Shown: positions 27,096 to 36,064 of the stretch, one piece after another
Position numbering within the stretch: the stretch's first letter is position 1
Layout: the number at the start of each line of letters is the position of its first letter
NCBI GenBank assembly: GCA_016795245.1
Contig: JAEUIA010000086.1
Coordinates: 1 to 64,000 of the forward strand
Direction: 5' to 3'
Length of the DNA: 64,000 nt
Origin: Planctomycetota bacterium
GTDB lineage: Bacteria > Planctomycetota > UBA1135 > GCA-002686595
Notes under the pieces: model-generated
Told to the model about the DNA's origin: nothing
The model's input: the letters and a program-made list of their open reading frames with translations, nothing else
Database searches by the model: none
Made by a program: the position numbers and the translations under genes

Positions 27096-28319
27096 TCAAA
27101 CGCCGCTAGCGGTTCGATCCTTGGCGGCTTGTGTGCGTGCGAAGTGGAACATCCACATCGTTCCGAGGGCTCCGGCGCCCGCCGCCAGCGAAAACCCCAG
27201 CGCAGGCCGTCCCGCCTGGAGCAAGAGCCCGATGCCGACGCTGGAGATCATGTCCCCCACGGCGTTGGCGCTCGCCAGGATTCCGAGGCCCAGGCTGCGG
27301 GATTCGCGCGGCAGGAGCGCGGCACAGCTGGCTTTCTCCAAAGTCTCCTCGGCCGCGATGTACACGCCCGACATGACCACGGCGATCGACAATACGAACA
27401 TCGAATTCGAGCCGAACGCGAGCACTAGATTCGTGACGACACCCAACGCGTAGCCGCACGAGAGGAGTCGCGTGCGCGGCATGCGATCGCCGAGCTTGCC
27501 GATCGGATACGCAGCCAGCGCCGACACCCCGTTGTGCAAAGCGTACAACAGCACCGCGATCGAGAGCGTCGCCGGCGCCGAATGCCCGGCGTCGCCGAGA
27601 GCCTGCGCCGCCAGCAGGATCAGGAACGTGCGCGAGAAGTCGCCCAACCCGAACAGCAACACTGGCCCCAAGAAGCGCTTGAAATCCGGTGGCAATGCTG
27701 TGCGTGCTCCGACCGGGCGCGTCTCGACGATCACATGTCGATCGCGCGTCAGGAACAGGATCGCGAGCACGGGAATCAACGCCGGCACGACGGTCCAGCC
27801 GATGACCTCGCGCGCCGACAGCCCGAAGTAGACGAGAAGGATTGCCAGCAACGGCCCGACCAGAGCACCCAGCATGTCGGCCGCGCGCTCGAGCCCGTAC
27901 GCTCGACCGAAGTGCGTGGGTTCGACTTCGTCCGCGAGCATGTAGTCGCGCAACGGCGAACGCACCCCACGACCGACCCAGGCGCCGGCGCGCAACGACA
28001 TCATCGCCGTGACGCCTTGCACCAGCGCCATCGACGCCGTGCCGACCATCGTCAACGCGTAGCCGGCCGCCACGACGGGCCGCTTGCGCGCGAGGCGCGC
28101 ACCGAGCATTCCGCCGCCGAGCTTCGAGAGGCTGTAAACGAGATCCGCGAACCCCTCGACCGCGCCCAGTGCCGCCGGACCCAGCCCGACCGACACGAGA
28201 TACAAGGGCAGCACAGCGGTCGCGGCCTCGTGCGCGACATCGCTGAAGAAAGTAGCGAGCACGATCCCGACGACGCCGCGCGTGATCCACGGGCGTCGGG
28301 AAGCGTGTTGCTCGCTCAT
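27096..28319 (-). CDS. MFS transporter
   Basis: A 407-residue major facilitator with about 11-12 hydrophobic segments. The loop between helices 2 and 3 reads GARLARKRP, a variant of motif A. GRGVRSPLRD in helix 4-5 resembles the subgroup sometimes annotated YfkF/fosmidomycin-resistance-like. The ATG at 28319 overlaps the stop of the upstream CRTAC1 gene, making it the distal member of a three-gene coupled unit. Substrate unknown. Confidence 0.85.
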   Translation of the reverse strand: MSEQHASRRPWITRGVVGIVLATFFSDVAHEAATAVLPLYLVSVGLGPAALGAVEGFADLVYSLSKLGGGMLGARLARKRPVVAAGYALTMVGTASMALVQGVTAMMSLRAGAWVGRGVRSPLRDYMLADEVEPTHFGRAYGLERAADMLGALVGPLLAILLVYFGLSAREVIGWTVVPALIPVLAILFLTRDRHVIVETRPVGARTALPPDFKRFLGPVLLFGLGDFSRTFLILLAAQALGDAGHSAPATLSIAVLLYALHNGVSALAAYPIGKLGDRMPRTRLLSCGYALGVVTNLVLAFGSNSMFVLSIAVVMSGVYIAAEETLEKASCAALLPRESRSLGLGILASANAVGDMISSVGIGLLLQAGRPALGFSLAAGAGALGTMWMFHFARTQAAKDRTASGV

Positions 28320-29983
28320 CTGCGCCGCACGACGAAGCGCTGGCCGGGCTTGATTTCGCCGACTTTCTGCGCGTGGCCGTCGGGCCAGGTCACTTCCAGC
28401 GCGCACGTCGAATCGTCTTGCAAGCCGAAATGCACGAGCGTCGTCGAGGCCGATTGATAGCCTGCCCCGGAGACGATCCAGCGCGATTGTCGCGCTTGCG
28501 CTTGCGTCAGCACGACTCTTGCCCCGAGCCCGTGTCGGTTCCCGATCGCAGGCCGCTCGTCCAGCAGTTCGACCGCAACCCAGTTGCCGCGCGCTTCGTT
28601 CGCGAGCACGCGCAGCTTCTGGTTGACGCCGCCGACGATGATGTCGACGTCGCCGTCGCCGTCTAGATCTCCAAACACGGCGCTGCGATCGGCGTGTTCC
28701 TGTCCGAGCCACTCATTCCTGGCGGACGCCTCGACGCGTTCGAAGCGTTCGCTCTTGCGCTCGAAGAGCAACGGCACCTGCGCCCACGTCGAGTCCATCG
28801 TCTCGCGCGTCGCATTGGGGTAGACGTGCCCGTCGAACACGACCAGATCTTCGTCGCCGTCCAGATCGAAGTCGTGGAACGCCGTCGCCCAGCACAAATA
28901 CGGCCGGCTGATCTGTCCCAACCCGTACTGACTCGTGCGGTCCGAGAAAAACAGCCCGTTCTTGGCGCTGACGTGCAGCGTGTTCGTGTCGTTCGCGAAA
29001 TTCGTCGTGAACACGTCCGGCTTGCCGTCGTCGTTCACGTCCGCGATCGCGATGCCCATCGTCGCCTGCGCCGCGCCGTCGCCGTTGAGCGCGATGCCGC
29101 TCGCAGTGGCCAGTTCCTCGAACTTGTTCTCGCCGCGGTTCATGAACAGGAAGTTCGGCATCGAATCGTTGCCGACGAAGATGTCCTGCCGTCCGTCGCC
29201 GTCGACGTCGAAGATCGCCACGCCGAGGCCGGTCGACGGTTTGGGTGCAGTGATGCCGGACGCGACGCTGATATCCGTGAAGCGACCGTGACCGTCGTTC
29301 GTGTAGAGGACATCGGCGTCGCAGGGCTTTCCGACCGGACCTGCGAACACCGGCACACCGTGAAAGCGCTCGGGCGGATACGGCCGGGCGGCATCGAAGC
29401 GGATGTAGTTCACGACGTAGAGGTCCAGATCACCGTCGCCGTCGATGTCGCCGAAAGCCGCCGCCATGCCCCAGTGCTCGTTGCCCAGACCCGCTACCGT
29501 CGTCGCGTCGACGAAGCGTTTGCCCGCATCGTTGCGCAACAAGACGTCGGCGCCGAACGCGGCGATGTAGATGTCGTCGAAACCGTCGCCGTCGACGTCG
29601 CCGACCGCGGCCCCCATGCCCCAGCCGCGATAGTTCAAGCCCAGCGCTGCCGTCACGTCGCGGAACTTCAAGCTACCCAGGTTCTCGAACATCCTGCAAC
29701 CCGGCCCCTTGTCGGGAGCGTCGAGGTACGCGCCGTTCGGCACGAACACGTCGAGGTCGCCGTCGTTGTCGTAATCGATCAACGCGAGACCCGTGCCCTT
29801 CACTTCGGGCAGCTGCGTCGCGGGCGTGCGACCGGCCGTCTGCACACAGTCGAGCCCGGAATCAGTCGTCACGTCCGTGAACGCGATGCGCGCAATGTCC
29901 GGTGCGTTGGTCTGTGCGGGATGGTCTTTCGAACAGGCGGTGGCCAAGGCGGCCAGACCTAGAGCCGAGAGTGCGAATTTCAT
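28316..29983 (-). CDS. CRTAC1-family lipoprotein (FG-GAP repeats, ASPIC/UnbV domain)
   Basis: A 555-residue exported beta-propeller protein. A lipoprotein signal (LAALATACSK) is followed by at least six FG-GAP/VCBS blades with DxDxDGxxD calcium loops (for example DYDNDGDLD and DVDGDGFDD), and a C-terminal ASPIC/UnbV domain ending in CALEVTWPDG. In animals CRTAC1 is a secreted calcium-binding matrix protein; bacterial roles are unclear. It is coupled by ATGA to a TPR lipoprotein upstream and the MFS gene downstream. Start chosen at the signal peptide. Confidence 0.88.
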   Translation of the reverse strand: MKFALSALGLAALATACSKDHPAQTNAPDIARIAFTDVTTDSGLDCVQTAGRTPATQLPEVKGTGLALIDYDNDGDLDVFVPNGAYLDAPDKGPGCRMFENLGSLKFRDVTAALGLNYRGWGMGAAVGDVDGDGFDDIYIAAFGADVLLRNDAGKRFVDATTVAGLGNEHWGMAAAFGDIDGDGDLDLYVVNYIRFDAARPYPPERFHGVPVFAGPVGKPCDADVLYTNDGHGRFTDISVASGITAPKPSTGLGVAIFDVDGDGRQDIFVGNDSMPNFLFMNRGENKFEELATASGIALNGDGAAQATMGIAIADVNDDGKPDVFTTNFANDTNTLHVSAKNGLFFSDRTSQYGLGQISRPYLCWATAFHDFDLDGDEDLVVFDGHVYPNATRETMDSTWAQVPLLFERKSERFERVEASARNEWLGQEHADRSAVFGDLDGDGDVDIIVGGVNQKLRVLANEARGNWVAVELLDERPAIGNRHGLGARVVLTQAQARQSRWIVSGAGYQSASTTLVHFGLQDDSTCALEVTWPDGHAQKVGEIKPGQRFVVRRR

Positions 29984-30828
29984 TGCGATCGAACCGGGTT
30001 CTGCGCGCGCAGGTTGGTGGTCTCCGTGAATTTGCGCCAGGCCTTCTCCGCGCCGGCCTTGTCGCCGAGCCGCTCGCACGCGACGGCGAGCTTGCTCCAG
30101 ACCTCGGGCGATTCGCTGCGCAGACTCGTTGCGCTCGCGAACAGTTCCTTGGCGCGCGCCACATCGTCGCGCCGCATGTACACATCGCCGAGGCGCGCCT
30201 TGTAGCGGCCCAGATCAGCGTCGATCGCCCGCGGATCCGCGACCTTGGCGCGTTGCGCAGTCGAGAGGTCGATCGCGCGCTGCAGGTGCACTTCGGCCGC
30301 GTCGATGCGATCGGCCTCGAACTCGACGAGGCCCTGGCCGAAGGCCGTCGACGGATCGTCGGGATGATGCCTGGCGAACACGGCGAAAGCCGCGCGCGCC
30401 TCGTCGAGTCGTCCGACGTTGAAGAGCGCGTGACCGGCGTAGTAGTACGTCTCGATGAAGCCGGGCTCGAGTTGCAAACCGCGCAGGAAGCGCTCGCTCG
30501 CCGAGTCGTAGAAGAGCTGCCGGTGGAAGGCCAGCCCGATGACGAACTCGGCCTGGCCGCGATGCGCATCCGCGCCGCCGTTCTGCATGTAGTCCTCGGC
30601 CAGCTTGCGCGCATCGTCGAACCGTCCGGCCTTGATCGCTCCGTACGCCGGACCCAACGCCGGAGTGAGCTTCTGCGCAGCCGGATCGAAGACTGGATCG
30701 GGAATCGTCGCGACGACCGTGGTCGCGCCGATCGGCGGCGGAGGCTTGGGCGGATCGCAGGCCAGGAAGACCAGAGCGACCGCGATCAACGCTCCCGGTG
30801 GCGCTGATCGTCGCTGCCATCGTCGCAT
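29980..30828 (-). CDS. TPR-repeat lipoprotein
   Basis: A 282-residue protein with a lipobox (LVFLAC, then DPP-rich linker) and about five tetratricopeptide-like repeats from residue 55 on. TPRs mediate protein contacts; together with the coupled CRTAC1 gene it probably forms a surface or periplasmic assembly. The pairing of TPR with ASPIC/FG-GAP proteins is common in planctomycetes and acidobacteria (general knowledge). The ATG at 30828 precedes an Arg-rich signal N-region. Confidence 0.8.
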   Translation of the reverse strand: MRRWQRRSAPPGALIAVALVFLACDPPKPPPPIGATTVVATIPDPVFDPAAQKLTPALGPAYGAIKAGRFDDARKLAEDYMQNGGADAHRGQAEFVIGLAFHRQLFYDSASERFLRGLQLEPGFIETYYYAGHALFNVGRLDEARAAFAVFARHHPDDPSTAFGQGLVEFEADRIDAAEVHLQRAIDLSTAQRAKVADPRAIDADLGRYKARLGDVYMRRDDVARAKELFASATSLRSESPEVWSKLAVACERLGDKAGAEKAWRKFTETTNLRAQNPVRSQ

Positions 30829-30920
30829 TTCCGGGCGCGCTTCCACGACCTGCAAGATAGCACGCGTTCACTGGCCGTTCGACGTGTCCGCCGCCGTCGC
30901 GTATCGTCCCGCTCTGCACC

Positions 30921-31565
30921 ATGGACCTGCGACCCGAAGACCTGGCGCCGCGCGAGCGCTACAAGCTCCTGATCGGCTGCATCGTGCCGCGTCCGATCGC
31001 GTTCGTGTCGACGATCGCGCCCGACGGGCGGCTGAACCTCGCGCCGTTTTCGTTCTTCAACGGCATCGGCAGCGATCCGATGACGGTGCTGTTTTGTCCG
31101 GCCAACAACTCGGAGGGCGGCGAGAAGGACACACTCCGGAATTGCAAGCCGCGGAGTGAAGGCGGCACGGGCGAATTCGTCGTCAACGCGGCGGTCGAAA
31201 ACTACGCGCGCGAAGTCGCGGCTTGCGCCGAGGCCCTGCCCTACGGCGAGAGCGAATGGGACCTCGTCGGTCTGGCGGTCGCGCCCAGCGCGCGCGTGCG
31301 TCCGCCGCGCGTCGAGCTTTCACCGTGGGCGTTCGAATGCGAGACGCTGCAGGTCGTGCGCACGAATCCAGGTCACCCCGCCGGCGGCAACGTCGTGATC
31401 GGACGCGTGGTGCACATCTACCTTTCGGACGAAATCGTCGACGCGCGGATGCACGTCGATGCCGACAAGCTGCGCGCCGTCGGTCGCATGGGCGGTTTCG
31501 GCTACGCCACGACGCGCGATCGTTTCGACCTGCCGCCGAATCGCGAGGCACTGAAACGCCCCTGA
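30921..31565 (+). CDS. Flavin reductase family protein (FMN-binding split barrel)
   Basis: A 214-residue flavoprotein similar to flavin reductase-like/FMN-binding split-barrel proteins. The N-terminal core GCIVPRPIAFVSTIAPDGRLNLAPFSFFN is the family hallmark; a later HL-type segment reads VVIGRVVHIYL. It probably binds FMN and reduces an unknown substrate or flavin. It is divergent from the TPR lipoprotein across a 92-nt gap and convergent with sthA. Confidence 0.86.
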   Translation: MDLRPEDLAPRERYKLLIGCIVPRPIAFVSTIAPDGRLNLAPFSFFNGIGSDPMTVLFCPANNSEGGEKDTLRNCKPRSEGGTGEFVVNAAVENYAREVAACAEALPYGESEWDLVGLAVAPSARVRPPRVELSPWAFECETLQVVRTNPGHPAGGNVVIGRVVHIYLSDEIVDARMHVDADKLRAVGRMGGFGYATTRDRFDLPPNREALKRP

Positions 31566-31581
31566 ATTCGCGCAGTGCTGC

Positions 31582-32970
31582 TCAGAGGCGATTGAGTCCG
31601 TTCAACGCCGCGACCTTGTACGCCTCGGCGAAGGTCGGATAGTTGAAGACGCTGTCGCGGAAATACTCGATCGTCCCGCCGAGCGCGATCACGGCCTGCC
31701 CGATGTGGATGATCTCGGTGGCGCTCTCGCCGATCACGTGCACGCCCAGGACTTTGAGCGTCTTGGGATCGAACAGGAGCTTCAGCACACCCGACGAATC
31801 CCCCACCATCTGGCCCTTGGCGATCTCAGCGAAACGCGCGATGCCGCTCTCGTAGGGAATCTTGGCTTCGGTGAGGTCCTTCTCGTTCTTCCCGACCATC
31901 GAGATCTCGGGGATCGTGTAGATGCCGTAGGGCATGTTGCCGAGCAGCAGACAGCGATCCTCGTCGAACATGCAGGTCGCGGCGATCCGACCTTGCTCCA
32001 TCGCCGCGGAGGCGAGCGAAGGAAAGCCGATGACGTCGCCGGCGGCGTAGATGTTCTCCACGCTGGTCTGAAAGCCCTTGTTCACGGCGATGCGGCCGCG
32101 TTCGTCGGCCTTGATCCCCACGTTCTCGAGTGCGAGCGAGTCCGTATTGACCTGGCGCCCGACGGTGTAGAGCAGCATGTCGCCGTGGATCTTCTTGCCG
32201 CTCTCGGTGTGTGCGACGACCGGATCCGTACCGTCGCGCACGATCTCGGTGACCTTCTCGCCCAGACGGAACGTCGCGCCGCTCGCGCGCATGTGGACGA
32301 TCAGCGAGTCCACGATCTCTTCGTCCGCGAAATCCAGGATGGTCGGCCGTTGATCGATGATCGTGACGGGGATGCCGAGGGCGGCGAACATGGACGCGTA
32401 CTCGAGCCCGATCACGCCGCCGCCGACGACGATGAGTTCCTTCGGCAAGGCCTCGATGCCGCCCAGTTGATCGGCGACCAGCACGATGCGTCCGTCACAT
32501 TCGACTTGCGCGCTGCGCGCCGGGCGCGTGCCGCACGCGATCAGCACGTGCTCGGCGTGATACTCCATCGGGTCGGCCTCGTCGCTCTCGACTCGCAGCG
32601 TGTGCGCATCGACGAACTTCGCGGCTCCGTGCAGGATCTCGACCCCGTTGCGCTGCAATTGCGACACGATGACGGACATCTCGCGCTCGATGACGGCGTG
32701 CACGCGCGCGTTCAAGTCGCCGATGGTGATCTTTTCCTTCAGCCGATAGTCGCGCCCGTAGAACGAGCGCTGGCGAAACCCGGTCAGGTACAAGATCGCT
32801 TCGCGCAGAGTCTTGCTGGGGATCGTGCCCGAGTGGAGGCTGACGCCGCCCAGCAGGTGGCGGCGATCGACGATCGCGACGGATTTGCCCAGTTTCGCGG
32901 CCGCAATGGCGCCTTTTTGGCCGGCCGGGCCGCTGCCGATGACGATGAGGTCGTACTTCTTCGAGTGCAT
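31582..32970 (-). CDS. sthA: Si-specific NAD(P)+ transhydrogenase (soluble)
   Basis: A 462-residue FAD enzyme that transfers hydride between NADPH and NAD+. FAD loop GSGPAGQKGAIAAAKLG at the N-terminus and second NAD loop GGGVIGLEYASMFAALG. At the position of the disulfide CxxxxC of dihydrolipoamide reductases the sequence is SGTIPSKT, lacking the first Cys, which is diagnostic of SthA. The C-terminal dimerisation domain is complete. Confidence 0.92.
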   Translation of the reverse strand: MHSKKYDLIVIGSGPAGQKGAIAAAKLGKSVAIVDRRHLLGGVSLHSGTIPSKTLREAILYLTGFRQRSFYGRDYRLKEKITIGDLNARVHAVIEREMSVIVSQLQRNGVEILHGAAKFVDAHTLRVESDEADPMEYHAEHVLIACGTRPARSAQVECDGRIVLVADQLGGIEALPKELIVVGGGVIGLEYASMFAALGIPVTIIDQRPTILDFADEEIVDSLIVHMRASGATFRLGEKVTEIVRDGTDPVVAHTESGKKIHGDMLLYTVGRQVNTDSLALENVGIKADERGRIAVNKGFQTSVENIYAAGDVIGFPSLASAAMEQGRIAATCMFDEDRCLLLGNMPYGIYTIPEISMVGKNEKDLTEAKIPYESGIARFAEIAKGQMVGDSSGVLKLLFDPKTLKVLGVHVIGESATEIIHIGQAVIALGGTIEYFRDSVFNYPTFAEAYKVAALNGLNRL

Positions 32971-32985
32971 TTCTAAACAGATCGA

Positions 32986-33810
32986 TCAACACCAGGAGTT
33001 GTTGATCACTTCACCCATTCCGCCGGCGCCCGGCACGATGTACGACTTCGAGTCGAGTCCTTTTTCGCGATCCCAGTGCGTGCCCGGGATCGTCGACAAC
33101 ACTTCGTTGTCGGACATGCCGCGATCGAGGCGAGCAGTGTAGATGACGAGGTCCTCGAATTCTTCGAGAACGGTGCGCAAATACTCAGGGGTGGCGATCA
33201 TCGGCAGCGCGATCATCTTTTGCGGGCGACCGAAGTTCGACAGATAGTGCTGCAGCGCGCGCACGGTCGTCTTGCCGGTCGCGCCCATCGGGTCGGGCAG
33301 GATCATGATCGATCCGTCGACGCGGCCGCCGATCTTGCTGCCCGAGAGATCGACGCCGACCACGTGACCGTGGGCGTCGGATTGGCGCGCCATGGTGAGG
33401 TGATCGAGGCGCACGTTCTGTTCGGACAAGACCGGCGTCAGGAGTTCGAAGCAGACCTGGCTCGGCACGATGCCGGCACGGATGACGTCGACGACGACGA
33501 TCTTCGTGTGCGGGTCGAACATCGGTCCGCGGTAGAAGCCGCGATCGCCGTGCGTTTCCGCCATGCGCGAAGGGACGCTGGTCAAGACGCGCGGCAATTC
33601 GCGCCCGCAGGCGGTCATGAGCAGCGTCTGGTAGACCGAGCGCAACAGCGCCATCAAGTCGCGGTGCGCGATCTTGGGGCTGCCGATGCGCGCGAGCGCC
33701 GACAGCAGGTACACATTGTCGAGGATGTGCACACGCTCGCCGTAGCGATGCGCGAGTTCCCAATCAGCCGGACGCGTGCCGCGCATTTCGAGATTCGGGA
33801 AGTCGTTCAT
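32986..33810 (-). CDS. Uracil phosphoribosyltransferase-like protein
   Basis: A 274-residue type I phosphoribosyltransferase. The PRPP loop appears as DPMGATGKTT, and the uracil-binding C-terminal signature as YIVPGAGGMGE; VDVIRAGIVP forms the central strand. It probably salvages uracil to UMP. It is about 60 residues longer than bacterial Upp (about 208), the extra being N-terminal, as in some eukaryotic-type UPRTases. It sits 15 bases upstream of sthA. Confidence 0.85.
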   Translation of the reverse strand: MNDFPNLEMRGTRPADWELAHRYGERVHILDNVYLLSALARIGSPKIAHRDLMALLRSVYQTLLMTACGRELPRVLTSVPSRMAETHGDRGFYRGPMFDPHTKIVVVDVIRAGIVPSQVCFELLTPVLSEQNVRLDHLTMARQSDAHGHVVGVDLSGSKIGGRVDGSIMILPDPMGATGKTTVRALQHYLSNFGRPQKMIALPMIATPEYLRTVLEEFEDLVIYTARLDRGMSDNEVLSTIPGTHWDREKGLDSKSYIVPGAGGMGEVINNSWC

Positions 33811-33853
33811 GTCTCCCTGTTTCCTGTGCGCCGGTGTTGCGTCGCCGGCGTTT

Positions 33854-35113
33854 TCAAACGGTGCGGTTCAAGCCGTTCTTGAGCGCCTTGACGAGGCGCG
33901 GGATGTCGCGCACGGGCGTCGAAGCCAGCGCGACGCGCACGGCGCCCTTCATCGGCACGACGAAGACGCCTTCTTCGCGCATGGCGGCGGCGACTTTTTC
34001 GGCGTCGTTGGTGAAGACGCTGACGAAGAAACCGCCCTCGTAACGCGGATAGCGCAAGCGTTCGCGCGCGGCTTCGCGGTTGAAGACGGTGACGCGGTCG
34101 TCGAGCAATTGGATGAGGCGCGCACGCTCGACGTCGGCCTTGCTCTTCATGGCCGGGTCGTCGAGCAGTTCGGAGATCGCGAGCAGGCCGACGTGGTTGC
34201 AGTTCGACCACGTGCCCCGGCAGGAATACGCGAGCGCGTTCTGCAGGCGCTGACGCTCGGCCGGGTCGTTGTGCACCGCGACGAGAGCCCCGACGCGCGC
34301 GCCGTACTGTGCGAAGGCCTTGGAGACAGTCCACGCCACGAGCACCGTGGTGGTCTCGAGCATGCGCTGCGCGTGCGCCCACCAGTTTTGTGCCTGCTTG
34401 GGCGCGAAGCGCGCGTAGGCGAGGTCGATCAGAAACGTGACGGGCGCCGTCTCGCCCGCTTTGCGCACGATTTCGGCGACGCCGGCCCATTCCTTCTCGT
34501 CGAGCGAGTACCCGGTCGGGTTGTGACACGGGAAATTGAACACGATCAACGCGCGACCTTGGCGCGCGATGAGATCGGTCAGGCCAGATTCGAACGCCGC
34601 GAGATCGAAACGCCCGTCGGCGCCGAACATGCTGAAGGTCTTGACCTCGCGTTGCGCGTGGGTCGCGATCGTCTGATAGGGACTCCAGTACCAGCTGGTC
34701 GTGTACAGCGCTTGACCGGCTTCGAGGAAGCACGTGACCGCGTGGTAGAGCGCTCCCGTTCCGCCGGGCGTGGCCGCCGCGACGGACTTGCCGGCGAGCG
34801 CGTGACCGTCGAACACGTCGTGGATCACGGCTTTCAGGAACTGTGCATCGCCCAGGATCGGCGCGTAGCTCGCGCCCTTTTTCGGGGGCACGCGCTGGAT
34901 CGCCTCGACGACACTCGGCATCACCGCGAGCGACCCGTCGTCTTCCATCAAGGCGCCGAGGGTGGCGTTGACGATCGACTCACCGAGCGCGGCGCGCCGC
35001 CTGGCCTCGCCATTCAGGACGAAGATCGGGTCGTCGGCCGGGCGGTTGGCGGCGGCAGGAATCAGGCTCGTCGGAAAGGGCGTCGACAACGGGGTCGTGG
35101 TAGGCGGCGTCAC
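33854..35113 (-). CDS. Class I/II aminotransferase, aspartate/aromatic type
   Basis: A 419-residue PLP aminotransferase of fold type I. NFPCHNPTGYSL carries the conserved PLP-contacting Asn, and LIDLAYARFAPK the Asp/Tyr pair. The Schiff-base Lys lies in AWTVSKAFAQYGARVG. The C-terminal Arg is in MKGAVRVALAS. Closest in layout to AspC/TyrB-type enzymes. Amino-acid preference cannot be read. It may be cotranscribed with the UPRTase gene 43 bases downstream. Confidence 0.85.
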   Translation of the reverse strand: MTPPTTTPLSTPFPTSLIPAAANRPADDPIFVLNGEARRRAALGESIVNATLGALMEDDGSLAVMPSVVEAIQRVPPKKGASYAPILGDAQFLKAVIHDVFDGHALAGKSVAAATPGGTGALYHAVTCFLEAGQALYTTSWYWSPYQTIATHAQREVKTFSMFGADGRFDLAAFESGLTDLIARQGRALIVFNFPCHNPTGYSLDEKEWAGVAEIVRKAGETAPVTFLIDLAYARFAPKQAQNWWAHAQRMLETTTVLVAWTVSKAFAQYGARVGALVAVHNDPAERQRLQNALAYSCRGTWSNCNHVGLLAISELLDDPAMKSKADVERARLIQLLDDRVTVFNREAARERLRYPRYEGGFFVSVFTNDAEKVAAAMREEGVFVVPMKGAVRVALASTPVRDIPRLVKALKNGLNRTV

Positions 35114-35224
35114 AGGGGCTCCGGGGCCGCCGGCGGGTGGGCGGCGGTGGTATTTGGGCCCCTAAATTAGCGTATCGCGGTGGGTGCCGCCGGGATGGAC
35201 TGGGGAAAACGCCCCGAGGAGCGT

Positions 35225-35974
35225 TCAGGCGAAGGGCCCGCCCGCACTCTCGCTGTTGGATTGGGGTTCGAGGATGAAATCGCGATCCGGGCGGAGGACG
35301 GGGGCCAGAGAGATGGCCGGGCGCTCGGAGGGCGAGAGCTTGAGCGCGGGCGAGGACAGAATCGTCGCGGAGACTCCGGTCGGAACCTCGCGCCGAGCGA
35401 GCGCGCGCAAGCGCACGAGTTTCGAATAGGAAAGGTTCGAGAGGCGCGCGAGCTGGAGCGGGTCGCAGGTCGCGAGGGTGGCGAGGTCGCGGACCCCGGC
35501 GCGGGCCAGGGCGAGCGAGGTTTCGGAGTTCAGGCCGTCGATCGCGGCGACCGGGATCGCGGGCGGAGGGGCGGAGGCGGAGGGAGCAGAGGAAGAGGCA
35601 GAAGGAGAAGCGGAGGTGGCGCGTTGGGCGGCGTCTTGGGCGTCGCGGTCGCGCCAGGCGGCCAGGACTTCGTCCATCGACGTCGGGCGTTGGGGCACGG
35701 AGGGGAGAGGGGCAGGAGCCGACCGAGTCTCAAAGGGTCTCCCCTCGACTGCCGTCGGCGTCTTCGACGCCTCCACAGTGAGGCGCTCGCCCAGGGCTCG
35801 CGCCTCGCGCTGAAACCTCCCCGCCGCGACGTGTGAGCTCCTCAGCAAAACGCCCAGCGTCTCGCTGTCCATCTCCATCACGTGTTCGATCGTCGTGCTG
35901 CCCGCGGCGCGCAAGCGAACGAGCGTCGCAGGCCCGTCGGCGTGCAGCGTGCACAGAAGTGCCAATGCATCCAT
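35225..35974 (-). CDS. Hypothetical protein with two helix-hairpin-helix-like regions
   Basis: A 249-residue protein. Residues 1-70 and about 150-195 look like degenerate helix-hairpin-helix modules (GPATLVRLRAAGSTTIEHVMEM and ALARAGVRDLATLATCDPLQL). They are joined by a Ser/Ala/Pro-rich linker (SASPSASSSAPSASAPPP). Such pairs resemble DUF4332-type proteins, often linked to nucleic acids, but no family is certain. It follows the FlhG/MinD-like gene by 90 bases on the same strand. Confidence 0.6.
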   Translation of the reverse strand: MDALALLCTLHADGPATLVRLRAAGSTTIEHVMEMDSETLGVLLRSSHVAAGRFQREARALGERLTVEASKTPTAVEGRPFETRSAPAPLPSVPQRPTSMDEVLAAWRDRDAQDAAQRATSASPSASSSAPSASAPPPAIPVAAIDGLNSETSLALARAGVRDLATLATCDPLQLARLSNLSYSKLVRLRALARREVPTGVSATILSSPALKLSPSERPAISLAPVLRPDRDFILEPQSNSESAGGPFA

Positions 35975-36064
35975 CGCAGATTCCCCCCTGTCGGCAGACG
36001 CGCCGACCGAGGTTGGTCTACTTCAATTCCGAACGCGAAACCAGAATCCACTCGCCGCGGAATT

